Shown here one piece after another: positions 35,001 to 47,000 of a DNA stretch of 64,000 nucleotides. Every line of letters begins with the position of its first letter. The first letter of the stretch is position 1. The DNA comes from Mactromeris polynyma (lineage: Eukaryota > Mollusca > Bivalvia > Venerida > Mactridae): NCBI GenBank assembly GCA_032209605.1, contig JASFXZ010000033.1, positions 4,395,001 through 4,459,000 on the forward strand, in the 5' to 3' direction. The notes under the pieces were generated by a model, which did no database searches, had not been told where the DNA came from, and saw only the letters and a list, made by a program, of their open reading frames with translations. The position numbers were made by a program, and so were the translations under genes.

Positions 35001-38000
35001 AGGAATGGAACTATACTAAAGTGACACAGTCTCAAAACATTATCAGAGTAGCTATTTCTGAAATTGATCAGTTGCTACCTGTGAATCATACCTGCTATTT
35101 GTCGTACAAAAGTTGCCAAAGATTTCCTCATTCCTGTGTGAAGCTCATCATCAGATACATGTATTTATAAATATGTATCATTCTTGGTACACAAAGAATA
35201 ATGTGTAATATGATACAGTAAAACCTTACTTAAAGACAAGCTCTAAATAAAGACCACCTCATTAATAAGACTATATTTTCACAGACTTTTATTCAGTTTT
35301 TCATCCATATTTGAAATCACTATTCTGACCACCTCACAGCTATGACTGACTCTTTTGAACAATTGGTGGTCTTATTATTGAGGCTTCACAGTATAATATT
35401 CAGAACTTTGATTTGGTGTTCTTGCTAATTCTTCTTGGTACCATATGATTTATAATCGGGCATGAGAATTTTCCAGGGATTCGCTGAAATTCGCGGATTT
35501 GACGCTCGCAAGGGCCGTTTTTGAGACAATTTAAGCCATCTTAGACGCTTAAAAGCCAGGAGCTTCACCAGCACCCTGGACCCCTTGCCGAATTTTCAGC
35601 TGATTTTTGAAATTTAGCATTCTCATGCCTGTATAATGTTATATTTTGAAATGAAATAACAGGTGTTTTTTCTGCAGGTGAGAAAGCCTTCCATTCCATT
35701 GCAACTATGGATGATATTTCTTTCTCAAAACCTGATAAGCCAGTGACCAGTGAGACCAAAAGTGATGTGTCCGGGGAGTGGTGTGAGGTAAGCTTTGTTA
35801 CAGTCAATCCCTTTGTAACGACCACAATGGTTCCAGTGTCTTGTGCAGCAGTATTGAATGTTTTGATTGAATTTCATTATCGAAGCAATGTAAATAGTTG
35901 TTCTTACTGGATTTGTGTAGTAAAACAAAATTTCTGTTGGACTGAATGTTGATATAACGGGAGTTGACTGTACCATTGAACTCTTAATTGTCCATACACG
36001 CACACTTGCGGTAACTTCAGTCCATAGAGGGTGTGACTGTTGACTTTAAAGGTTGTGAGCTTCATCCAAGTACTATGTCAAGGGATGAAAGGCAGATTGT
36101 TTTATCTGCGATTAGAGTGTTTGCTGCTATTTTCATGTTACTTCCTCGGTGTTCTCTGTGAGAAATCTACTGAACATACCAGGTCAAATTTTGGTTTGAC
36201 TCGCCCTCTATTTCTTGTTTGGAAGTTGTCATATGCTGTAGGATGAACACAGAAATCTGGAAATGTCGCCTAAGTCTTCTTACAGCCATACAGACGTACA
36301 ATGGAAAGTTCCGTTAAACCCAAATATAAAAAATAATTAAAAAATATGCAAACCAGCATCTTGTGGTGTAAAATCCATGGCAACATAATCTGAGTTTTCT
36401 GATAAGTCCTATATACAAACTTATAGAAGATGAGAATAAATGTTCATTCTGTTCTTGTCCCGTGTAATGTGTATAAACCGCAGAAGTTTGTCATGAGTTC
36501 TTTCCCTTAATCCCTTCTATATGTATATAAAGTACAAGAAGTCTTTTCACACCTGACCTCTTTCTGCGCGGCTGAAATCGCGCTTAAAACATCCTAAATA
36601 TCCATGAAAGACAACAAATTCTAAGCATTAATATTTTATCCTTCAAATGACACCTACATTATGCCAGTCTGTCAGAAATGCATCAAAATGTGCACTTCAC
36701 AAGAACCTTGTTAAAAAAGGGAGAGATACTAAAAGGGATAAAGGGAGAGAACTTGTGACAATATCATGTGGTATAGGCCCGTCTTCACATAGAGTATGTT
36801 TTAATGATAACAAGGAGTATTTTAATTTTCTAACTTGGCCTGAATAAAGAATGTTTGTTTCCTGTACCATGTTTTAAAACTTGGGTTATGTCCATTTTCC
36901 AGAAGTTTTGAGCCATAAAAAGTTGTGGCGGGGGGGGCGCAGGAAACAGACATTTTTTATCTTATATTTTTCTTGAAATGATATATTTGTGCCTTGCCAG
37001 ATGAGTGTTTGAAGATGGTAAGTATACATTTATATGTGTATGACTGTGGTTTGTACCAGGTGTGCACTCGCTACTGTTAACCTAGAATTTTTTTTTGCTT
37101 TTTAAGTTAGCGAAGTTCGCGTGGATAGTCATTATCCATTAGTTTATCCATTAAATATTTTTATCATAATGATTATAAAAATATTTTGCTATTTAATATT
37201 AGCGTGTTTCGCTTGAACATTTATACCGTAAAATCCCTATTTAATGCTACATTTTCTGAAAGGGGTGCATTTATTAGAGGCCATATGGTAGTGAAATTGA
37301 TCATCATTTCTTTCCCTAAAAGTTCATGCAAGTACATCTGGAATTTCCCTCTAGCATGCAGTCAACAAATGACACCTTATGATCTTCGCCACCGCTGTTG
37401 ATTTCTCTTCATAGCCTCTGCTTTTGGCACCTTTGATCTCATACTGCTACTGCCTAGGTGACCTAAGTCATTGTGGCCCAAGTTACGAAAAATAACTTGC
37501 ACCACTGTCAAAAAATGGTCATGCACCTGTTGCTGTAAACAAGTGGACTGCCGTATATTTTCTGTTTACTGTGTGTTAATAAATGTGTTGATACAGTTTA
37601 ATAGTTCTCTGTTTTTCAAGGAAATTTGACATGTTTTGCTGGTTACTCGGAAAAAATGTATTATCAAAAATGGGCGGAGGGGCGTTAAATTGGGATTTTA
37701 CGGTAGTTGTCAAATGGAAAAACGCAAACATTTCTAGGTTAACAGTATGACTGAAATATTCCAGAGCTTATATGTGTGTAGCCATAATTACAAACATTGT
37801 TTGTTTGGCATAGCCCTGCCCACCCATTGAAATAGCCCCCTACTCTGAAAATTTCTTGAGGGGTCTGGGAATTATTTTGTTGCAGCATATTAATAGATAA
37901 CACTAATATGACCATGAAGAAATTACTTACCTACCTACATGACTGATTAAGCTTGGTAGGGTTATGCTAAATAATTCATTAAAGTTGGCCCCATTCTACA

Positions 38001-41000
38001 GAATTGGGGTAAAAATAACTAGTTCAGAATTAACCAACAATGCTGCATTATTGTGTATTCAGTCAGGGACCTCGGTCCCCTGTTTTTGGTGCTAAATATC
38101 GTCCCCATTCCCCACCAAAATGAAAGGGCACCTTTTTAGTGTTTATTTATTATGTCATGTACATGTATTTCTTTCTTTGCTACCTTTTTTGTAGAATTTC
38201 TATACTGGAGAATGTAGTTGCATGCAATTTCTGCTTTTAGTATTTCAACAATAATTACGGGTATTTTTCTTGAACTGCCTTTTTCTCCAACACTTGAAAG
38301 TTAATGTCAACTTTTGGTGTCAGCTCAACTACTTATAACTTCGGTGTTGGCCTCCAACGTTCCCCCTTATTATACCCCTGTTTCACTAAGTGAAGTGGGG
38401 GTTGTGTTGGAATCATGCATGTTGGAGTGTCACATTGCGTCCCATCACATCCTGACCTATCTATGACTCTCTACTACTAAACTTAAACAAGAAATATCTT
38501 GGAAAAAGATGGTCGGCGCAATTTGAATGTTAAGATTTGTGTAACATAAAAATTGCTGAGATGTTACGAATGCTGGTCACTCCAGATCCAAAATGGATTT
38601 CAGTAAATTCACCGAAATTCAGTTTAACGTACCCCTTATCGAAAGGTTAACCAATCTGAGTCAAGGTTACAAACTTTGTTTGGTTGAAGAGAAGTTGATT
38701 TAGTGGTTAACGTAAGATTTGAATGGTCTACACAACACTGATATGCAACTAACAAATTATTTCTACAGCATTTTGAGTATTTTTATGAAACTTCACACAA
38801 ATAATCTACAAAATGAGTTGTAGTGCATGAAAAGTTTGTTTTTCAATCACATTCAGGATGGTCGAATGATGGCCATCTTGGATTTTCTCAAAAATATGTC
38901 TGACAAAGCAGTATTGCAGAGGTATTAATCTCATTCAGTGATAGCTCTAGTTGCTATTTGATTGACTGGTTGGAGGAGGTTGAATAATTAGTATAGTCTG
39001 TTTGTATTTACTTGAGAAAGATTGTATACCACTTACGATGTGGTCAGCCAATGAAAACCTGTTTTGGAAATATATTGACCAATAGACATTGTTAATGGTA
39101 TTCTCAATTAACTCTGAATCCATTATAGCATTATCTAGTCTAGCTATTACCTAACCTTTAGATTTCAGCGCTAGAGATCAGAAAAAAGTTAGAAGTTTAA
39201 AAGCAACAAAACACAGTAAAATTAAAGCTGATTTCATCACAATGAGATTTTAAATTTTGTTCTTGTTGATTCATTATTTTCTGTAAGAAGGATACAGTAA
39301 AATCTCCTTTAAAGAGCACTTTATAATTAAGACCACCTCTGTAATAAGACCAAATGTTTATGGACCAGTATATTTCACTTTGATAATCAGACAATTTCAC
39401 TACCAAGACTGACTTTCTTCAGAACTAAAGGTGGTATTATTATTGTGGTTTCACTTTACTTTTTCTTATACTATTTACAAGATATTATTCAAATCAACCA
39501 AATGTTAATTATTTATTTCTGCGTTAGTGTAATATAACCTTATTTGTATCTCTTAAATCATTGAATCTTAAATATGAAATACCAACCTTTCTAAAAATAT
39601 TCTTAAGCACACCAACTGCTATTTTGTAAATTACGGAGTGGGATGTTCTCGACCCACACATACATATTTACGAGGAAGTAAAAAAAATATCTCCCCTCAA
39701 AAAACAAGATATTAGCAGACAACTATAAAATATAGTAAAGGAGATCTGCATACAGAATTGTCGGCCTGTGACTACAATAATTATATTGGTTTGTTTGCCA
39801 TTGACTTTAGCTAATTGTTTGTTTTATCAATTGTGTTAAGGTGCAGACAAGACGAAGACGTCATTCAAGCAAAGATCAACAGAAAGAAATGAGAAAAGTC
39901 ACCACTCCGTATACCAACACTGCACCAGCAACTGGGAACAAAAGTCAGAAATCCTCCAACTTTGAACGTCTTGTTGGAAGGTTACAGCTAGTATATCCTC
40001 ATGCAGACCGGTACAAACGACACGCTTTCTTAATTGAATTACCATTTTCCCGTTATTTTGATTTTTTTAATCGAGTGTCCACATTGTTTCAGTTAAATAA
40101 TTTTACTGTAGGAATTTTCTAAGTAGGGAAAAATATATACATGTACTTTTTTTCTTTGGGGAATGGGGCCCAATATCGGCCCCAAATTTGCCATAAAAAA
40201 GGCTGAACTCTTACACTGCACACTATTTCTGTGCAAGCTAAGACTATTGTACGTATTTCAGACAAGCTGTGATTGTGGCTATTGGAAAGATTAGAGAATC
40301 CAGAGGAAGTTTAAGTGGCCTAACTATGGAAGTGATTCTAGAGAAAGCCGATTTATACATCAATAAGAAACCTAACACATCTAATATGGTACCACCCCCA
40401 TCTAAACATGAGAAAACAAAGAATGTAAGTACTGTTATACAATGTATTGCTATCTTGTGCATTTCTCTCAATGTTGGGAAGTTGTCCAGTGTGTTTGGTT
40501 TATCAAGTGATGAATAGTGTTGGTTGTATGCGTGGATCCAGTAATTTATGTCAGCAGTATCAGACAGGGTTCCAGCTCCTGGTAAGACAGCATATCTGAT
40601 TCAGCCTTTTGAGTCCCAAGATGGTAGCAATCTAATGCAATGTGCTCCTTTGAAATCGACAAAAAACAGTAAAGTGCTTGAATTTGGAACCACATCCTGA
40701 CCTAGGATTAAATATGGACAACCCTATTTTGCCAAATTCTTAGCATTCCGACCTTACAATCAGTGCGGCTCTCAAAGACTGTGTGTGATTATTCTTCAGA
40801 AAGATGTGTTGCATGGATATGTAAACCTTAATTGTTTACAATGTTTGTTTCTTTATTTGCTTCAGATTCCTGGTTTATGCTATGAAAAGTCAAAACGACA
40901 GACATTGAATCTACCGAAGTACATGCCTTCAGACATCGTAAGTCACTTATTTTGAGTGATGGAATCTCTCCACATGTTATTTTAATGTACTGTCTTTGGT

Positions 41001-44000
41001 ACTCATGGGATTACAGTGAATTCTCGTTGCCTTGAACTCTGTTGCGTCGAACTACCCGGATGGATCAAACTGATTACTAAGTCCGAGTAAACTTCTCTAT
41101 TCACTGCCATCCAAAAGTTCCTTCGCACTTGAATATTTTGAATTTCGTTACTTTTTCTTACAGAATTTCAAATAAAACATGTATGTCCATGAAGTAAAAT
41201 TATTCATCCCACTTCTGTGATGGATAGGTTAGACATTTGCACATCTAGGCGGCACATCAATCGGCCTGCATCCGAAACCAATATGTGTGTAACTGAATGA
41301 TCTAACGCAGAAAAATAGATAATTTGTTTCAGTACAAATTTATAACTACTTCTACAGAAAATTATTGCTATTATTATTCAGTGTTAAAAAGCATTTTCGA
41401 TGTATTGCATGTGAAACAAATATGAAAATACATTAATTGCAATGGGAAATGGTAAGTGTGCAGGAACTTTTGGAGGGCAGTGTATAATCTATGTTGTTCT
41501 ACTACTGTTGGTTCAAACTGCCTAGAACTCTCGAACCAATTATTCCGTCCCTTTAACATAAAATGCGCTGTAATTTGCACCTTTAGGTCAAATAATAAAT
41601 GTTCTCACCTCATAAATGGCTTAGCTTCGTTGTGCTCTATAAGGATACAGAATGCAGTGTCCTATCGACATGTTTGTGAAAATTGCACTACAAACTATCA
41701 GCTGTGTTAAAATGCACATGTTTGCTGTTGTTCACTGATAAGTAGTAAGCATTATCATTGTACATGTGGCTTCAATTGTCAAACTTAAAAGTCGTACTGT
41801 GAAGAAGCAATTGCAAGTAGAATATATGCCAAAATAAAGTTATTTTAATTTTCGGAATTATCTTGATGACATTATATTTATTATATATTTATGCTTGTGC
41901 ACAAACTGTATATTAAAAATCATATTTTGAACACAACTTCGGTTGACTACAACTTTACTCGAACTAATTTCCGTCAGTCACGCTGAGTTCAAGCCAGCAA
42001 GAATCTACTGTTGGGAGTTTTTAACTGTTTTTCAACAGTATTTAAGTTATGAACAGAGATGAGTTGACTTTACCTTGGTTACATAGTACATAGTACAAGA
42101 TATATGTCAGAAATCAGCTGACATCTTCCCTACGTGAATCAGAGGTGGAAGACAAATGACTTTGAATGTTTTATCTTCGTTCGAATTTTCACAGAGATCA
42201 TATGTCTCACCTGGGATTCGAACCTAGAAACTTCCAGATTGGCACTTAAGTGCTCTACCTACTCAACTAAGTGGACTTTGAGTTTGTATTGAATCAACCA
42301 AGTGGAAAGAGTTTTAAGATAACCTTAGTGACATTTTGAATATTTATTGCAACTTACAATCAATTCAAGACCATTGCCACATTAGCATTTGAAACATGAA
42401 GTGTGATTTTTGATCTTGTTTGTCTGAGAATTGATAGTAACAGCCAGGCAAGGGAGACAACTCCATATCATGGGATGTTGGTACCTGGTAATCTCCCTTC
42501 CATTTGTAGGTACAGAATGGTGGTGGTCCTATCACGTAGACTTCTGTGTAGTAGGTTACAAACACCGTCTGAATGTAGAAATTTTTATCAAAACATTTTG
42601 AATAAACTTGTTCAACAGTTGGATTTATTGAATCATGAATATTCTAGTCAAAGGCCTCTAATCTCCTGCCACTTTACTACTTATATTGGGTATGTTTTAT
42701 TATTAGGGATGTCAACGAATAGCAAATCAGGTATTCGAATATTCGTTTTTCATTTCGAACGAATATTCGAATATTCGTTCGACACAACTTAGACAAAATT
42801 ATTAAAAAAATAATATTTCATATACCAAAGTTCCTTACGTGCTTTGTGTATTCTACTTTCGTTTTCACCGGAAATTAAGACTCTGACGAATGAAGTTATT
42901 GCAGTTAACAGATCATCTTCTGAATGCCAATATTCGTGTTTATGAATATCTTTGTGAAGTGTTTAATATGTTTTGTTTTCGTCAATTGTTCATTATTTTG
43001 CAAATAAAGCATGAAGAAAAGAATCAGTTCTGTTATTTTTAAGATGTAATAACAACCCATTGTGTTTTCAAGTTTTATTACAAGCATTCAACGTTTATCA
43101 TTTATAAATATACGAAATCAATCATGACAACTTGGCAACTCGTTGTATTTTGAGTAAAATTCGAATATTGAAACAGGATTCGAATATTCGAAGATAAAAC
43201 GAATATTCGAATATTCGTTGACATCCCTATTTATTATTGAATCATGAATATTCTAGTCAAAGGCCTCTAATCTTCTGCCACTTTACTACTTATATTGGGT
43301 ATGCTTTATTATTGAATGCATAATTATGTAAAAGCCCTTTTTCGACTAAAAAGCTTATAGTGGGGGCATCCATGTCCTATGAACACATGTAGTTTGATTC
43401 ACACTAATGTTCTCTGTTTAGAGATACTGCATAGAATCCAGTATCAGCCATGCCTGTTTATGGTCAATGATACCAAATGATAGTGTAGTGGGTTGTAGTT
43501 TTCATTAGCATGGTTTGTGTCCCTCGCTTCCTGTCATAGTTGAAAGACGTGGTTTTACAGTTGATATACAATTATTAGTCAGTTATATTTGATATAAATG
43601 ATGTAAACATAACTTTGTGAAGTCCATGAAATGTTTAAATGTTGAAAGAGGGTCTTTACTTCCAGTATCTCAACCGACCCACCAAAATAGTTTTTTTTTG
43701 ACTTGGCTTATTTTCGGCTCTTCCAAGCTGGTTTTTTGTCTAAACATCTAAACAAGACAAAAAATGGACATACAAATCAAACACAATTAGCTAAACTTTC
43801 TAATATTTGGAATTTCTGTTTACTTAGGAAGTAACCAAACTTACTATGTGTGTGGTATGCTTTATTATGTTCATGGCAAGATGTCACACTGTCCCTAATT
43901 TTTAATCCGTAGCCACAATATAAACACTTTTTAGTTTTGTTTTCATATTGCGAATGATCAGGCTGGAATTTTACTTATCTATTCAACATATTATTGGTTG

Positions 44001-47000
44001 AGATACTGTAAACATTGGTTGGCCTATTCTTACCAATTCCTTTGTGTGAGCATCTTCTTGTATGTTGTACATAAATTTACCACTGTCACAACTGCTTACA
44101 TTGATTGTTGGTGCATCAGTCCAGTTCTGTCCAGCTTGGATATAATCTGTGGCTACTGTTGCATTGCAATTACTGAAAATTATGCGGCTAATGATCTTCT
44201 CTCCCCAGAGGTGGTAGTAGAAATATAGACACCGGCTTGGTATCTGTCTTTGGAGCAGGAGGTCGAAGGTTCGAATCCTGGTAGGGGTCTATTCTGATAT
44301 GGCCGGTTTGCTGTGTCACATTAAAGTGTTAATTCCTAAACATTCTTTGGTCTGGTTTGACTTGTTATCACAGCCGTAGAAATCTTAATGTAGATTAAGA
44401 CTGTGATCATTGATTCACATTTGGTTCAGTTAGTCAGTCCGTCCATAGCCAAATATTTAAATCAGGGGTTTTTTTCAGCTGTTTTTATAGCCGTTATTTG
44501 GCTATTCACTGTATTCCCAATGCCAAAAAGTATATTTTTTCCCAATTCGAATGTAAACAAGAAATATCTTTAAAAAAGATGGTCGGCGCAACTTGAAGTA
44601 TGCAAATTTTTGCAATCTGATGGTTAAAATTTGTTGTACAACATAAAAAGAATCCTAAATGTTACGACTGCCGGTCATTCAATTACGCTATACTACAGAA
44701 ATCCGAGACCTGTAAGGGGAGATCACTGCGTAGGAGACTTAAAAATAACTCTGTAGTGTGATTAGTCAAAAACACAGTATAGTCTGTTTCAATATAGTTC
44801 ATCATTACTTATTGCATAACTCGTGAACTGACACATTCATTTTAATAAACTTGTTACATAGCGATTTATCTGACTGGTGCATAAATTCATGAAAGTTTTC
44901 TTAATTCCAGCACCGGACAATTCCCTGTGGTGATAACTAACAACACTACTTACTGGATAAATCTTGAAATACACTATAAACAATGTTAACCAATCTGCAT
45001 CAAGGTTACAAAACATTTTTCAGATGAAGAGAAATTGACTTGGTGGTTAACATAAGATTTGATTGGTTTACAAAACACTGATATGCAAATAACAAAACCA
45101 TGTTAGTACGGCTGTGCCGAAAAATCCCCATAAATCTGAAGAAAAAGTTTTGTTTCACTTAAGCCAAAAATTTACCAAAGTTAGACGCTTTCCTCTCACA
45201 GGCAAATGTTGATTAATACATCATTACATCCTTTACTTTTATACCTAATATTTTGCTGTAATTTCTAGAGTTTTTCCCAATTTCAAAAATTTCCAATTTG
45301 AAGGGTTTGGGTCTTCTTCCTAAAGTAGAAAATATAAAAGTACAAACCAATCTTACTTAAATTGTGCTCCAACAAAGACTAGAAACCTCGCTCGGATATT
45401 GGTGACGTCTGTCACTTCCCGTCCGTCTGCTCCAGGTCCGGGAACCAGTCCTTCAACAGAATTGAAGCAAATAAGTCCAATAACTAAAATACAAAGAATA
45501 CACATTTTCACTTAAACTGAAGTCCCTGTGTCTTGTTTACAGTGTTTTGTGTGTCAAGGTCATTAGTATATTAATCAAGATAAGGACTACAGCAATGCAC
45601 ATTGTGTATGACATATTGCTGTTCCACCTTTACTCCCGACTGTATTCATAAATTGATTAAATATCTAAATCTTCACTCGTCCTATGCCTGGTTTTAATAG
45701 TTCTGTATTTAGAAGTTTGAAGTTGAACCAAGCAGATATAGAAAGGATCCAGTAACTGGCATTTTTTGGTCTGTTATATTAAACAGCACAGCTATCGTAA
45801 ATGCTGTTTTTGAACTAATCTGACATGGTGAGACCTTATTCAAGATATTTCTGTCATGAAAAGAGAAAGTCTGAAGAAAAGTTTACTCACATAAAGCAAA
45901 TCTTCTGGTCATGGTCAAGCCATGGTCTGTCGCTGTAAAAAGTTCAAAATTCGGACTTTCAGGGTAAGACTAAGGTCGAAGTCCAGTACCTTATTCACAC
46001 ATACAAGTGTGACATATCAGTATGGCATTTGCATATCATATGCTCAGAGGAAATTGTTATTGCTTAGAAAATCTTGGCAAAAACATTCCTGGCGTGTGAA
46101 TCTCAGGATAATCTGCTTATGCAAGTCACCTGCAAGCAGAGGTGTGGCATCCCTAGTCCTGGCTTGTCTGACATGTCCGTCTTTTGGGTGCCTGGACAAG
46201 TCTATTTTTCCATTTTGCCTGTCCGTGGACTAGTAGAACCTCTCTAAACTGTTCCAAAAATGAAATAATTATGAACAGTATTCATCTGAATGATAAATGC
46301 TTAGTAATAAATAAATATTTAGTTAAGGGCAAATATGTATCTGAATTGTAAAATTTGTTACAGCTATTTATTTGTTGGATGTGGACAACAAAGATTTTCT
46401 AGTTAACTTGTCAGTGGTCAATTTTGATAGTTCCACACCCCTGGTTGCCTATTTGGGTTAAGCCATTGATAACAAATTATTAGAAAATTTCTAAAATATC
46501 TCCTTCTTCATTTCTGAATCTTCTATCTGATGTTGCAAGGCCTGTTCATTGTTTGTGTGCAGAATAGAAGAATGAATTCTTTGTTTATTTCAGACCCGTT
46601 CTAATGAAGGAGAAATTTGCGTAATTTGTCATGACCCTTTAACCTCTGAACCTGTTAAGGAACTGGATTGCCGACACGTGTTTCATACACAGGTATTAAA
46701 GAATAGATTCCTTTTTCACTTTTTGTTGTGTGTTTGCAAAATTTTGGGAAAATCTAGAAAAATTAGGGGAAAAAAATTAATTTGCCCAGAATCGTTGCTC
46801 ATAAAATATTGTGATAAATGCCTTTAAATATAACATTGTTTTCATTCTTCACTGATGGCTATGTGGTGGCTATCTACTTCAGTGAATGAGAACATTTATG
46901 TTGGCTGATATTTTCATGACTTTCAAATATGTCGAAAAATGAAAAAACATGAAAATGAACTTTTTGGTCACTTTTACAGGTTTTGTCGTGGCACAGGTCA

